DNA of 64,000 nt from assembly GCA_019187225.1 (NCBI GenBank), contig JABAQQ010000021.1, forward strand, positions 5,600 through 69,599, given 5' to 3'. This DNA comes from Saprospiraceae bacterium. GTDB taxonomy: Bacteria > Bacteroidota > Bacteroidia > Chitinophagales > Saprospiraceae. Below the pieces are notes generated by a model. It was not told the origin of the DNA. It ran no database searches and worked only from the letters and a program-made list of their open reading frames with translations. The translations under genes and the position numbers were made by a program. Shown here piece after piece: positions 20,097 to 28,981 of this stretch; position 1 is the first letter of the stretch, and each line of letters begins with the position of its first letter.

Positions 20097-23000
20097 TTAC
20101 TTCGCCACAGCCACCATCTTTTTCGCCAGCACCCCGAACGGAGTGGTCAGTTCGTAGTACAACACCCCGCTCGCGCCGCTCAAATCAAACATTTCCTCGT
20201 TTCTGCCCGCCGGGTATTGGCCCTTGCGTTCGGCCAGCATTTTCCCTGCAACATCAAAAACGCGCAACTGCGCTTCGCCGGCTTCCGGCAACACAAAGCC
20301 GATCGCCGTTGTGCCGTTGAAGGGATTGGGGCGATTCTGCAACAACTGCACGCCTGCGGCGCCTGCCGGATTGCCCGTCCCGGTCAATTCGCTCAATTTC
20401 AACTCCACTTTCGACTCTTCCAGCGGGCTGTTATACGCAAGCGCAGGTAAAACACCTTCGTCGAGCCGCAACGCCTCACTCAATTTTCCGCCGCTTTGCA
20501 ACACTTTAAATTTCAAAGAAAAAATGGGAGCAGCCTCTTCCAAATCCATGCCTTCCACCTGCGACCACGCGGCGCGGATTTCGCCTTCGGAAAGGTTGAA
20601 TGTGCCGAAGTTTTCATCCGTGAGCGGCAGACCAGTGTTCGGCTGAATGCCGGCCAGTTCCAGTTTTTCCACGTCAAATTTCAAAGCGAACTGAAAGGCA
20701 ACCAAATCTGCCAACTGGCCGGCTTTGAATTCCACAGCGATTTCTTGTTCTTCCGTTAAAGTTTGGTCTTCCGCATGGAAGATCAATGGATTGCCGGCAC
20801 CAAAATTGGCTGGGTTGGCGAATGCCGTCACCACGTCGCCCGTTTTGATACCGTAGAAATTCTGGCTGGTCTGGGGCGTATTGATATTCGTGTACGTGCG
20901 TTGCTCGGGGAATCCCCAGGGCGGAATGGACATAGTGTGCGAAGTGGGCGCGAATCGCCAGGAAGTTTTGAACTGCACCAATGCCGCAGGATTGCCCAGG
21001 ACGGATTGGTTGATGATAGACGCATCGGTAGTCGTGATGGAATTGCTTTTGTTCACGTCAGCAGCCACCAGTTTATAGGGGTCGGTGATAGGCACATTGT
21101 TCGCCACGTGTAGTTGAATGGCATAAGCGTCGCCCACCGTCACACCGTTGAGTTTGTTGGCTGTTTTAGCCGGCGTGAGGGTGAAACTACCCGAACTGAC
21201 GGCAGTAGAAATAAAAAAATCGCCGTTGGAGTCGCTCAGGTCGCTGCCCGTGGCGGAGCCGGTGAGGGTCACGTTGGCGTTTTCCACACCGAGACTGTTG
21301 TTGTTTGAAAATATGATTTTACCGTCGAAGTCAATATTGCAGACTTGCACCGTAATCGTGAACGTACAACTGTTCGAGCAACCGTTCCCATCTGTGACGG
21401 TGTAGGTGATTGTGTGCGGCCCTGCCCCCGCTGCTGCGGGGTCGAACATACCTCCGCTTACCCCCGGTCCACTGTACGTGCCGCCGCCCGGACTGGCGCC
21501 GGAGAGCGCATAGGAGGGCGTATTCAGGCAGGTGTTGGAATTACCCGGGCAAGTTACATTCGGCAAAGGGTTAATGGTCACGTTGGCTGTGCCGGTATTA
21601 GAGCAACCGTAGTCGGTCGTCACGGTCACGGAATAAGTATGCGGACCTGTCGTAGTGGGAGTGGCCATCGTTGAAGGGTTACCGTTGGGGTTGGTAATGC
21701 CCTCGCCCGTCCAGGCGACGGTGCTGCTGGCTGCGGCAGCAATGGAAAGGTCTAAAGTCACACCGAAGCAAACTGTGGCGCCGGGCGAGACGGTAATATT
21801 GGCTGGCGGCTTAAGGAGATAATTAAAAAATTGGCTCGAACATGTGCTGGTACAGCCATTGCCGTCGGTGACGGTGAGAAAAAGCGTAAAATCTGCAAGG
21901 TAATTGCCAGTGGTTACCGACACCGACGATCCTGTAGTAGAGCCGGGAATAGAACCGCCGGCCCCGCTGATGCTCCAATTATAGGCACTCATGCCAGCCG
22001 GCGCCGTGAACACGACCCCCTCAGTGCTATTGCAGACAAAGGGCGCCCCCGGAGTACTGATGGAACAAGATGGCGCTGTAAACGTACCCACCGTCACCGA
22101 TTGCGGGCCGCCGGTACAGGCGCTGGCGTCTTTTACCACGATCTGGTAGTTGCCCGCCGCCAGGCCGGTAAAGGTCGCTCCGGATTGATAGTTGACGCCG
22201 TTGTCTTTCGAGTACATATACGGTCCGGTACCGCCCGACACGCCGCTCACCGCGATCTGCCCGTTGTTGCTGCCGGGGCAGGTATTGGTAGGTGTGGCGG
22301 TGAAGCTGATGGTCGGGCAGGGGCAGTAGAGGCCGTTGCTCAGGGGTACTGAAACATTATCAATGGTATAGGTTTCGGTTTCGCTGTTTGCTAAGCCGCA
22401 CACCCGGATGCGCAGGGTACTGCCCGACAAGCCGGTTGCATTTACGGTGGTGCTGCCGTCGAGGTCGTTGGCGCCGCCGCTCGCATATACGATGGTGTGG
22501 CCGGATGTGCCGCCGCCGACCTGGTTGGACACGCGTGTCCAGGCGCCGCCGTCAAGGCTGTATTCTACATCAATGTAATCCTGGCCGGGCTCCCGGTCGA
22601 AATCGTTCCAGGCAAGGTCAACGCTAAAGGCCACTCCGGTACCTGGCGGATTGATGTCTATCAGCGGGCTTTCCCAACAAACATCCTGGTCAATGTCTTT
22701 GTGCTCCAGTTTTCCACCGGTGGTTTTGAAATAGTCGTTCACATCAACGCCGTTTAAAGAGCTTAAACCGTAAATGGACCAGTTCACGCCGACAAAATTG
22801 TTATTCGTGCAGGTGGTACCGTTGGCGCCGCTGCACGTCGAGTTGTCCAAAATACCCTTGCCGTCTATGGAAAAAGTTTCTGAATAAGCACCTGCTGCTG
22901 CTGTGCCTATCGTAGCGCTGGTGGTAGACGTGCAACCGGCATTATCGGTCACCGTCACGGTGTAAGAGCCTGCGGTCAGACCGATTTGGTCCTGCGGGTC

Positions 23001-24035
23001 GCCCGCGCCGGGCAGGTTGCTCCAACTGTAGGAATAAGGCGGCACACCATTGTTCACGGTCAGGTCTATCTCGCCGGTAGCGGCGCCGGGGCAGTCGGCG
23101 GGCAGCACCTGGGTGCTGAGCGCAAGTGCCGTTGCAGTCGTAACTGTGATCGAAGTGGTGGCTGAACAGAATGTCGCGTCGGTGACGGTGACGCTGTAAA
23201 CGCCGGCGGCCAGACCGGTTTGATCCTGTGGGTCGGGCGAGCCGGGCAGGTTGCTCCAACTGTACGTATAAGGCGCTACCGCGCCGCCCACCGTCAGGTT
23301 AATGGCGCCGCTGTTGGGATTGCAGGTACCCACCTGCGACACGACGGCGCTGATCGTGGGCGGGTTGCAGCCGGTGGTGACGCCCGCTTGCGGAACGGAG
23401 ATGTCGTCAATATAAATTTGCTCTCCCGTGCCGTTCGTTTTCGCACAAACCCGGATCACCAGCGTGCTGCCGGTCAGGCCGGAAACAGTAAGGTTGGTAG
23501 AGGCGAAGTTCCCCTCCTGAAAGCCGAACTGCACGTACGCTCCACCGTTGAGGCTATAGTCTCCGCGAACGAAGTCGCCCGTTTCCAAACCTCCTGTTTG
23601 AGAAACCGCGACCGAAATGGATACCGCCCCGGCAGCGCCGATGTTCAGCGTCGGGCTGATCCAGCAGATTTCCTGGTCGGTGTCGTCCACCTGTATCCTG
23701 TCGCTGACGACTCCAAAATCATCCGGACTTCCGAATTCAAAACCGAATGGATTGGGGTTCGGGTCGGTAAAATAAGTCGAGCTCGGCCCCAGGCCCAGGG
23801 TCCAGTTTACACCGGAAAAACTGGGTGGAACGGTGGTACAAGTAGAGGTATTATCCGTTGCGTTGGCAGTACAGGCACTGCCGCAGTTATTGATGTTGGT
23901 GGTACCTGCCGGGCAAATGGCATCTACCAGTCCTTTGCCGTTCTGTCCGGTAAAATTTTCGAGGTATTGTGCGGACAGGGCCGTGCAGCAACACAATATC
24001 AGTGCGAATGGCAAATAAAATCGAGTCTTGATCAT
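20097..24035 (-). CDS. Large secreted T9SS cargo protein with SprB repeats
   Basis: This 1,312-residue protein starts at the ATG at 24035, giving the signal peptide MIKTRFYLPFALILCCCTAL-SAQ. An in-frame upstream ATG at 24164 only adds non-signal sequence. There are two jelly-roll-like regions (about 75-215 and 390-540). Between them are two SprB repeats (about 228-375: 'GAINLTVGG..PYTYSW', then 'GLAAGxYxVTVTD'). PKD/Ig-like segments with Cys pairs follow, then a dockerin-like stretch with 'VTVGDAYAIQLH' and 'AADVNKSNSITTTDASII', and a cohesin-like beta domain ('VAFQFALKFDVEKLELAGI'). It ends in a T9SS type A sorting domain ('NRPNPFNGTTAIGFVLPE', 'GVLYYEL'). SprB repeats are known from gliding adhesins, and the sorting domain directs export through T9SS. 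An adhesive surface role is inferred. Confidence 0.9.
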   Translation of the reverse strand: MIKTRFYLPFALILCCCTALSAQYLENFTGQNGKGLVDAICPAGTTNINNCGSACTANATDNTSTCTTVPPSFSGVNWTLGLGPSSTYFTDPNPNPFGFEFGSPDDFGVVSDRIQVDDTDQEICWISPTLNIGAAGAVSISVAVSQTGGLETGDFVRGDYSLNGGAYVQFGFQEGNFASTNLTVSGLTGSTLVIRVCAKTNGTGEQIYIDDISVPQAGVTTGCNPPTISAVVSQVGTCNPNSGAINLTVGGAVAPYTYSWSNLPGSPDPQDQTGLAAGVYSVTVTDATFCSATTSITVTTATALALSTQVLPADCPGAATGEIDLTVNNGVPPYSYSWSNLPGAGDPQDQIGLTAGSYTVTVTDNAGCTSTTSATIGTAAAGAYSETFSIDGKGILDNSTCSGANGTTCTNNNFVGVNWSIYGLSSLNGVDVNDYFKTTGGKLEHKDIDQDVCWESPLIDINPPGTGVAFSVDLAWNDFDREPGQDYIDVEYSLDGGAWTRVSNQVGGGTSGHTIVYASGGANDLDGSTTVNATGLSGSTLRIRVCGLANSETETYTIDNVSVPLSNGLYCPCPTISFTATPTNTCPGSNNGQIAVSGVSGGTGPYMYSKDNGVNYQSGATFTGLAAGNYQIVVKDASACTGGPQSVTVGTFTAPSCSISTPGAPFVCNSTEGVVFTAPAGMSAYNWSISGAGGSIPGSTTGSSVSVTTGNYLADFTLFLTVTDGNGCTSTCSSQFFNYLLKPPANITVSPGATVCFGVTLDLSIAAAASSTVAWTGEGITNPNGNPSTMATPTTTGPHTYSVTVTTDYGCSNTGTANVTINPLPNVTCPGNSNTCLNTPSYALSGASPGGGTYSGPGVSGGMFDPAAAGAGPHTITYTVTDGNGCSNSCTFTITVQVCNIDFDGKIIFSNNNSLGVENANVTLTGSATGSDLSDSNGDFFISTAVSSGSFTLTPAKTANKLNGVTVGDAYAIQLHVANNVPITDPYKLVAADVNKSNSITTTDASIINQSVLGNPAALVQFKTSWRFAPTSHTMSIPPWGFPEQRTYTNINTPQTSQNFYGIKTGDVVTAFANPANFGAGNPLIFHAEDQTLTEEQEIAVEFKAGQLADLVAFQFALKFDVEKLELAGIQPNTGLPLTDENFGTFNLSEGEIRAAWSQVEGMDLEEAAPIFSLKFKVLQSGGKLSEALRLDEGVLPALAYNSPLEESKVELKLSELTGTGNPAGAAGVQLLQNRPNPFNGTTAIGFVLPEAGEAQLRVFDVAGKMLAERKGQYPAGRNEEMFDLSGASGVLYYELTTPFGVLAKKMVAVAK

Positions 24036-24397
24036 GGTGCGGATTGTTGTTGAACAAATGGTTGAACCGGTGAGAAGGATAAAAGTGGATGGGGCTCCGA
24101 CAAGGATTATCAACGGTTTCGGGTGACCGTCATCAGACGAACGGTGGTTTGTTTTTCTAAACAAGAAAGTGCAAATATTTTACAATTTCCTTTCTTTTTC
24201 CCATAAATTCAAGGCAAAAAAATATTAATTTAAAAATAATGTTTTTCTGTCATTGATAATCCGAGATTTGCTCCGTCCATTACCTCAAAATCCCATTCTT
24301 ACCGCCCGCTGTTTCGCCTGACAGGCATTCTCACCCCCTCGATCCCCCCTTCCAACCCATCCACCAGATCGTTAACAATTTAAATATTCAATTTTTT
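24036..24397. other. Divergent intergenic region
   Basis: This 362-nt region separates the divergent SprB-type and tail-collar genes. The middle (about 24175-24250) is very A/T-rich, as expected for a promoter region here. I could not place a confident -33/-7 pair on either strand. Confidence 0.5.
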
Positions 24398-24931
24398 ATG
24401 GAAGGTTACATCGCGCAAATTTTGATGTTTGCCGGAAACTTTGCCCCTAAAAACTGGGCATTTTGCCAGGGGCAGATACTCAACATTGCCAGCAATACGG
24501 CGCTGTTCTCCCTGCTCGGAACCACTTATGGCGGCGACGGTCGTGTGACATTCGGGTTGCCCGATTTCCGCGGCCGGCTGCCGGTCGGTACCGGTGACGG
24601 CCCCGGCTTGTCGGACTATCAGCTCGGACAAATGGCAGGCACAGAAACCACCACCCTGACTGTCAATCAAATGCCCATGCACTCCCACCAGGTCACTCCA
24701 CAATTGGCCGTCGCTACCGGCAACGGCACTACCGATGAACCTGACGGCAACGTGCTCGCCGGCACTGCGAGCAACATCTACGCCCCCCCTGCTTCCGCCA
24801 ACGGAAGGCTGGCCGGCCTGTCAGCAACCGAAACCCCCACGGGCGGCAACCAGCCTTTCAGCATTGTGCAGCCTTACCTGGCGATGAATTTTGTGATTTG
24901 CCTGTATGGCATTTTCCCTTCGCGCAACTGA
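24398..24931 (+). CDS. Phage tail-collar/MdpB-like protein, copy 1
   Basis: This 177-residue protein belongs to the phage tail collar (microcystin-dependent protein MdpB) family. Seen: 'MEGYIAQILMFAGNFAPKNW', then 'AFCQGQIL', then the family core 'LFSLLGTTYGGDGRVTFGLP', then 'DFRGRLPVGTGDGPG', a His pair in 'NQMPMHSHQV', and the C-terminal 'QPYLAMNFVICLYGIFPSRN'. In phages this domain sits in tail-fibre proteins. Free-standing bacterial copies occur in small tandem sets and their function is not established. There is no signal peptide. The next gene is a paralogue of identical length 28 nt downstream, so the two are probably co-transcribed. No other phage gene is nearby. Confidence 0.9.
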   Translation: MEGYIAQILMFAGNFAPKNWAFCQGQILNIASNTALFSLLGTTYGGDGRVTFGLPDFRGRLPVGTGDGPGLSDYQLGQMAGTETTTLTVNQMPMHSHQVTPQLAVATGNGTTDEPDGNVLAGTASNIYAPPASANGRLAGLSATETPTGGNQPFSIVQPYLAMNFVICLYGIFPSRN

Positions 24932-24959
24932 TTTTTTCACCTTAACAATCATTCAAAAC

Positions 24960-25493
24960 ATGGAAGGATATATTGCTCAAATCCTCTTTTTCGCCGGCAA
25001 TTTTGCTCCGCGCAGCTGGGCGTTTTGCGACGGCTCGCTCCTGCCAATCAGCCAATATCAGGCGCTTTTCTCTCTCATAGGCACGATTTACGGCGGCGAC
25101 GGTATCAGTACCTTTGCCCTGCCCGATTTACGAGGTCGGGTGGCTGTCGGCGCTGGCGACGGCCCCGGTTTGTCGGATTATCAGCTGGGGCAAAAGGGTG
25201 GAGCTGAATACACTACCCTGACCGTCAATCAACTGCCGACCCATACGCACCAGGTAAACATTCAATTGGCGGTATCCACCGGCAATGGAACTACCGACGA
25301 GCCGAACGGAAACGTGCTCGCCGGCTCGTCGGCCAACATCTACGCAACCGCTACTTCCGCCAACGGAAAACTGGCCGGTATTTCTGCTACGGATACACCT
25401 ACCGGCGGCAACCAGCCGGTTAGTATCGTTCAGCCTTATTTGGCTATGAACTATATCATTTGCTTAGAAGGTATCTATCCCAGCCGGAGTTGA
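24960..25493 (+). CDS. Phage tail-collar/MdpB-like protein, copy 2
   Basis: This 177-residue paralogue of the preceding gene shows the same order of motifs: 'MEGYIAQILFFAGNFAPRSW', 'AFCDGSLLPISQYQALFSLI', 'DLRGRVAVGAGDGPGLSDYQ', 'NQLPTHTHQVNIQLAVSTGN' and 'VQPYLAMNYIICLEGIYPSR'. I chose the ATG at 24960 because it aligns with the paralogue's start; the frame is open to 24906 inside the upstream gene's end. The middle variable stretch (NGTTDEPNGNVLAG onward) is also conserved between the copies, so the duplication is not ancient. The role is unknown; structural or secretion-related assembly is a guess from the phage family. Confidence 0.9.
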   Translation: MEGYIAQILFFAGNFAPRSWAFCDGSLLPISQYQALFSLIGTIYGGDGISTFALPDLRGRVAVGAGDGPGLSDYQLGQKGGAEYTTLTVNQLPTHTHQVNIQLAVSTGNGTTDEPNGNVLAGSSANIYATATSANGKLAGISATDTPTGGNQPVSIVQPYLAMNYIICLEGIYPSRS

Positions 25494-25608
25494 TCCGTGA
25501 TGGTCATCTGATATCATTTGAATAGGGAGAGGTTTGGGAATTATTTGGGCTATTGTCTGCACGACGTTCAGATAACTCTCAAGCCTTTCTTTTTTGAAAA
25601 AACAGGAA

Positions 25609-25719
25609 CCGGACGTTGGACGTTGGACTTTGGACGTTGGACGTTGGATGTTTGACGTTAGATGTTGGACAGTTTGACATTGGACATTACACATTGGATA
25701 TTAGACTAAATGATTGGTT
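25609..25719. repeat. GGACGTTGGA word array with shared 20-mer
   Basis: About nine degenerate copies of GGACGTT/TTGGACGT-type words (GTTGGACTTTGGACG, GTTGGATGTTTGACG and so on) end in ATTAGACTAAATGATTGGTT at 25700-25719. That exact 20-mer recurs inverted at 33497-33516 beside the same word array, and a shorter copy sits at 42321-42355. It is a dispersed family, not a coding sequence. Confidence 0.8.
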
Positions 25720-25764
25720 GTCAGGGCCCAAAGTCCAACATCAATTGATTTTGTCCACATACTT

Positions 25765-25949
25765 AATTAACGCAAGTTGTGACCAGCCCCAGAGGGGCGA
25801 AATATTTGTAGGAAAGTGATTTAAAATAGTTCGGAGCCCCTTTAGGGGCGGTTATATTTCGCCCCTAAAGGGGCTTTTGATGCGGTTTTAACCTGATCCG
25901 CTACAAATATTTCGCCCCTCTGGGGCGGGTCACAACTTGCTTTAATTAT
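25765..25949. repeat. 185-bp palindromic element with four GCCCC/GGGGC hairpins
   Basis: The outer arms (25765-25810 and 25902-25949) are inverted copies with only a few mismatches, including GCAAGTTGTGACC and GGGGCGAAATATTTGTA. Inside are four small hairpins: 25786-25798 (loop AGA), 25836-25849 (TTTA), 25861-25874 (TAAA) and 25914-25926 (TCT). The whole can fold as a cruciform or multi-branched RNA. A degenerate relative occurs at 28664-28695. It looks like a REP/MITE-type element; no ORF is inside. Confidence 0.8.
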
Positions 25950-26053
25950 AGCCAGTGCAAAGTGGTTTTGATCCCTGGTCACTTTACAAGATTGGTTACC
26001 AACAATTTCAAACTACTCAAACCTTTCAAACCACCTTCAAACGATTATAAAAA

Positions 26054-26677
26054 ATGCAACAAAATGAATTGCCGCCCCCGACAGCCGAAGAAATAGAGCA
26101 GTATCAGAGTTGGTGGGAGGGGTTGTCGCTGCCATGGAAAACGGCTTTTAATGAGGTAACCCTGCGCCGGACCACGAGTGAAAAACCGCCTGACGATGTG
26201 CTTCACCACATCTGGCATTCGCCTGCCATACGCTTTGCCGGCCCGACGGCGCCATTTCCAAATATGACTTTTGAATTGGAGAGTATGGATGGGGTTTTGG
26301 CGCTCAACCGGATGGAAATATTCGTTTTTGCATTCCAGAAAATCCGCTCCATAGAGCCTGTCGCCCAGCTTCCACAAATCAAATCGCTGTTTGTGTTTAA
26401 CAACCGGCTCGACACGCTGAACGGAGTGGAAGCGCTCCGGGATTTGCAAGAGATATACTTCAATGTCAATGAAGTGCGTTCATTGAAACCGCTCGAACAT
26501 CTGACAAATCTGCACACTATTTACTGCAACCACAACCGCCTGGAGTCGCTCGAAGGTATCGGCCCCCAACACGCGGGCGTTCTGAAAAACTTCTTTTGCC
26601 TGCCTAATGAGCATCTGCCCGGCCCGGAAGTGATCCGTGTGGAGCGCGAACTCGGTATCCGTTGTATGGAGGTGTAA
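26054..26677 (+). CDS. Short leucine-rich-repeat protein
   Basis: This 207-residue cytosolic protein has no signal peptide. Residues about 1-60 are an unrecognised N-terminal region rich in Trp and Glu ('YQSWWEGLSLPWKTAFNEVT'). From about 70 to 185 there are five or six degenerate 20-22-residue leucine-rich repeats of the SDS22-like type ('IRSIEPVAQLPQIKSLFVFN', 'LDTLNGVEALRDLQEIYFNV', 'VRSLKPLEHLTNLHTIYCNH'). It ends with a capping stretch 'VIRVERELGIRCMEV'. LRR arcs usually bind proteins; no partner can be named from context. It lies alone after the repeat-filled gap and is convergent with the peroxiredoxin gene. Confidence 0.85.
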   Translation: MQQNELPPPTAEEIEQYQSWWEGLSLPWKTAFNEVTLRRTTSEKPPDDVLHHIWHSPAIRFAGPTAPFPNMTFELESMDGVLALNRMEIFVFAFQKIRSIEPVAQLPQIKSLFVFNNRLDTLNGVEALRDLQEIYFNVNEVRSLKPLEHLTNLHTIYCNHNRLESLEGIGPQHAGVLKNFFCLPNEHLPGPEVIRVERELGIRCMEV

Positions 26678-26895
26678 CGCTTGTTCTATTGGGGTTGCCC
26701 TGTACCGAACCGGTCGCGGCACGGATGCCTCATTGAAAATTTTTATTTTGGAAGAAAGAACTTTTTATAGCATCAAAACCGGCCTCACCTACCATCAAAA
26801 CGCACTGCTGCGCCCGGCAATGAAAGCCGGAGCGCAGCAGGCCCAAATAGCGGCAATTGTCTTCATTTGAATCATTTGCAGCATCCTCACGCCCT

Positions 26896-27531
26896 TTAAA
26901 TATTGGGTTGCGGTGTCATGCGCAAATAAGGCTTGATACGTGTGTAGCCCTTGGGAAATTTGTCCGCTATTTGATCGTCCGGGATCGAAGGCAGTATGAC
27001 GACGTCCTGGCCTTGTTCCCAATCCACAGGGGTGGCAACGCTGTGGTAAGTGGTCAGTTGCAGGGAATCAATGACCCGCAAAATTTCATGGAAATTGCGG
27101 CCGGTAGAAGGCGGATAGGTCATGGTGAGCCGTATCTTTTTGTTCGGGTCCACAATGAATACCGTACGCACCGTCGCTTTTTCCGCAGCATTCGGGTGGA
27201 TCATGTCGTACAACAAGGCAACTTTTCGATCCTCATCGGCGATGACCGGAAAAGTCAGTAGCACATTTTGGGTCTCCTCGATGTCCTCGATCCATTCATG
27301 GTGCAAAACCAGCGGATCAACGCTCAGCGCCAGCACTTTGACGTTGCGTTTTTCAAATTCCGCTTTCAAGGCAGCAGTACGCCCCAGTTCGGTGGTACAG
27401 ACAGGCGTAAAGTCGGCAGGGTGCGAATACAACACACCCCAGCTGTCGCCGAGATATTCATAAAAGTCAAGCACACCTTTGGTAGTGAATGCCTGAAAAT
27501 TCGGCGCGGTATCTCCCAATCTCAGTGTCAT
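26896..27531 (-). CDS. 1-Cys peroxiredoxin (Prx6 type)
   Basis: This 211-residue thiol peroxidase reduces H2O2, alkyl hydroperoxides and possibly peroxynitrite. The catalytic cysteine is Cys45 in 'FTPVCTTELG', preceded by 'LYSHPADFTP'. The long C-terminal domain ('TPVDWEQGQDVVILPSI', 'FPKGYTRIKPYLRMTPQPN') is diagnostic of the Prx6/1-Cys class, and the length is typical. There is no signal peptide, so it acts in the cytosol. The gene follows the beta-propeller lipoprotein gene on the same strand with a 41-nt gap and may share its transcript. Confidence 0.95.
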   Translation of the reverse strand: MTLRLGDTAPNFQAFTTKGVLDFYEYLGDSWGVLYSHPADFTPVCTTELGRTAALKAEFEKRNVKVLALSVDPLVLHHEWIEDIEETQNVLLTFPVIADEDRKVALLYDMIHPNAAEKATVRTVFIVDPNKKIRLTMTYPPSTGRNFHEILRVIDSLQLTTYHSVATPVDWEQGQDVVILPSIPDDQIADKFPKGYTRIKPYLRMTPQPNI

Positions 27532-27572
27532 AATGTGTTCAGTTTTTAATTGTGAAGAAAACAGGAAGGGCT

Positions 27573-28580
27573 CTATTGTACCTCCCTTTTGTAATACACG
27601 AGTCCGAAAGGGTTGGTCCCCGCAGTGACAACGTTGCCGTTCGTCAATATCCCGTTCGATACGTCGTAAATGGCAACACTGCTGGAAGCAGCGCCCGAAT
27701 GGGTGAGGAACAACTTTTTTCCGGACGCATTCAGGGTGATGTTGTGGGGTGTGTTCAGCATAGCCGGTACGGGTTGCCCGCTGACGGTCAGGGTGGAAGT
27801 GTTGACGGTAATGATTTGATTGCCCGTTATATTCGACACGTAGAGGTAGTTGTTGTCGGGCGACAAATACACGCCGTGAGCACCGGGCGCCGGAATATTT
27901 TCGATCTCCTTCAAAGTCGCGCCGTTCAGGACGAACAAATTGCCCGATTGGCAGGGCACAAACAATTGATTGCCTTTTGTCTGATGGAATAGATGCGGGT
28001 CTTTGCCTACTGCGGCTGCGGCAAGTTTTTTATAGTTGGCGGTAGAAAACATATACACGCTGTCGGGGGTGTCATTTCCGGTGAATACGGACACATACGC
28101 CTTCGAACCTTCTTCCGTTACGAACACGTCGTGGGGCTTGATTCCCAGCGGAATGGTGGCCACGACGCTGCCGGATGCAATGTCAATCACGGAAATACTC
28201 TTGTCCACATCGTTGCTTACCCACAATTGTTTGCCTTTGCCGTCGGCCCACATGTGCCAGACGCCGTTGCCTACAGTAATAGAATTCTCAATAGAATAGG
28301 TTGCAGGGTTAATGACATGGACCTTGCTTTGCGCCCTGTCGCCCACGTACAAACGGTCTTTTCCCGGGACATACACCGCATACATGGGTTCGGAACCCGG
28401 GATGACCTGATAATGAACGACCTTGTTCGTCTGAGCGTCGATGTAACTAAGGGATGAGCCCGCCCTGTTGGCCACTACAACTATCTCTTCCAGAGGCACA
28501 TTGTCTTTTTTGCACCCGGCCATAAGCAGCAACAAAACGAGGAAGAACCCGGACCTGAAAATAAACTGTGGTTTTTGCAT
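27573..28580 (-). CDS. YVTN-type beta-propeller lipoprotein
   Basis: This is a 335-residue protein. The start at 28580 gives a lipoprotein signal, 'SGFFLVLLLLMAGCKKDN', with the lipobox Cys in LMAGC, so it should be exported and lipid-anchored. The mature part has seven or so short beta-propeller repeats of the YVTN/40-residue type ('NRAGSSLSYIDAQTNKVV', 'RLYVGDRAQSKVHVINPATY', 'KQLWVSNDVDKSISVIDIAS', 'NYLYVSNITGNQIITVNTST'). Such propellers occur in surface and redox-associated proteins. The binding target cannot be read from the sequence. The upstream in-frame ATG at 28613 was rejected because it destroys the signal peptide. Confidence 0.88.
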   Translation of the reverse strand: MQKPQFIFRSGFFLVLLLLMAGCKKDNVPLEEIVVVANRAGSSLSYIDAQTNKVVHYQVIPGSEPMYAVYVPGKDRLYVGDRAQSKVHVINPATYSIENSITVGNGVWHMWADGKGKQLWVSNDVDKSISVIDIASGSVVATIPLGIKPHDVFVTEEGSKAYVSVFTGNDTPDSVYMFSTANYKKLAAAAVGKDPHLFHQTKGNQLFVPCQSGNLFVLNGATLKEIENIPAPGAHGVYLSPDNNYLYVSNITGNQIITVNTSTLTVSGQPVPAMLNTPHNITLNASGKKLFLTHSGAASSSVAIYDVSNGILTNGNVVTAGTNPFGLVYYKREVQ

Positions 28581-28663
28581 GATCGTATTATGTTTGGTTG
28601 TTAGAAAATACATTTCAAATGGTCACGCTCTGGCAGCACGGCATAAACCCTGTTCCGGTCGAA

Positions 28664-28695
28664 GCCCTTCAGGGGCAGGGTACCGAATATTGTAG
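28664..28695. repeat. Degenerate copy of the GCCCC hairpin element
   Basis: GCCC-TTCA-GGGGC is followed by CCGAATATTGTAGG, close to the CGAAATATTTGTAGG that flanks the hairpins at 25786-25812. It is probably a decayed single-hairpin member of the same family. Confidence 0.5.
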
Positions 28696-28774
28696 GCCAT
28701 AAAGGCTTTCCAACACGACGGAGTAATCGCCATGCCACTAATAGGAATGAAATAGAGAAAGCAGATACGCCTTG

Positions 28775-28885
28775 TCAGGCAAGGCAAGGTTTGATGATAA
28801 AAATGCCTGAAGGCTCCATCAGCGCAAATGCAAGAATGAAGGCGCTGGAAAGAAGATTAAAAGTCAATTGGAACATTGTTTTCAT
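28775..28885 (-). CDS. Possible 36-residue hydrophobic peptide
   Basis: The ATG at 28885 opens 36 codons ending in TGA: MKTMFQLTFNLLSSAFILAF, then ALMEPSGIFIIKPCLA. It has one hydrophobic segment. Its start context, GATATGCT-ATG-AAAAC, matches that of three larger genes here (43890, 44746, 50716), which is the main reason to list it. No family is recognised, and it could be chance or a decayed lipoprotein start. Confidence 0.3.
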   Translation of the reverse strand: MKTMFQLTFNLLSSAFILAFALMEPSGIFIIKPCLA

Positions 28886-28981
28886 AGCATATCGAATTTT
28901 GAGATACAAATTTCGGGGTGGAATGATTTGCTGCGCTTCGGGGAATACGCTCAAAAATCAAATTGGCGGTTTTCCCCTATA

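Larger units (their letters stand above)
25494..26053. other. 560-nt repeat-filled intergenic region
   Basis: No gene is supported. It holds two unrelated repeat elements, listed separately: the GGACGTT word array (25609-25719) and a four-hairpin GCCCC/GGGGC palindrome (25765-25949). The last 100 nt before the LRR gene are A/T-rich. Confidence 0.8.
28614..28981. other. Intergenic region with hairpin remnant and a small ORF
   Basis: It contains a degenerate GCCC-TTCA-GGGGC hairpin element (28664-28695) and a possible 36-codon minus-strand ORF (28775-28885). No clear terminator is seen for the response-regulator gene that ends at 28982. Confidence 0.6.

Noticed and set aside
24398-25493. Prophage
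   Set aside because: Only tail-collar-like domains are present; no capsid, portal, terminase or integrase, and free-standing families of this type are known in bacteria.
25609-25719. CRISPR array
   Set aside because: The repeated words are 7-10 bp with no regular spacers and no cas genes.
26637-26870. 77-codon plus-strand frame after the LRR gene
   Set aside because: It overlaps the LRR gene end, and the product has no recognisable fold or start context.
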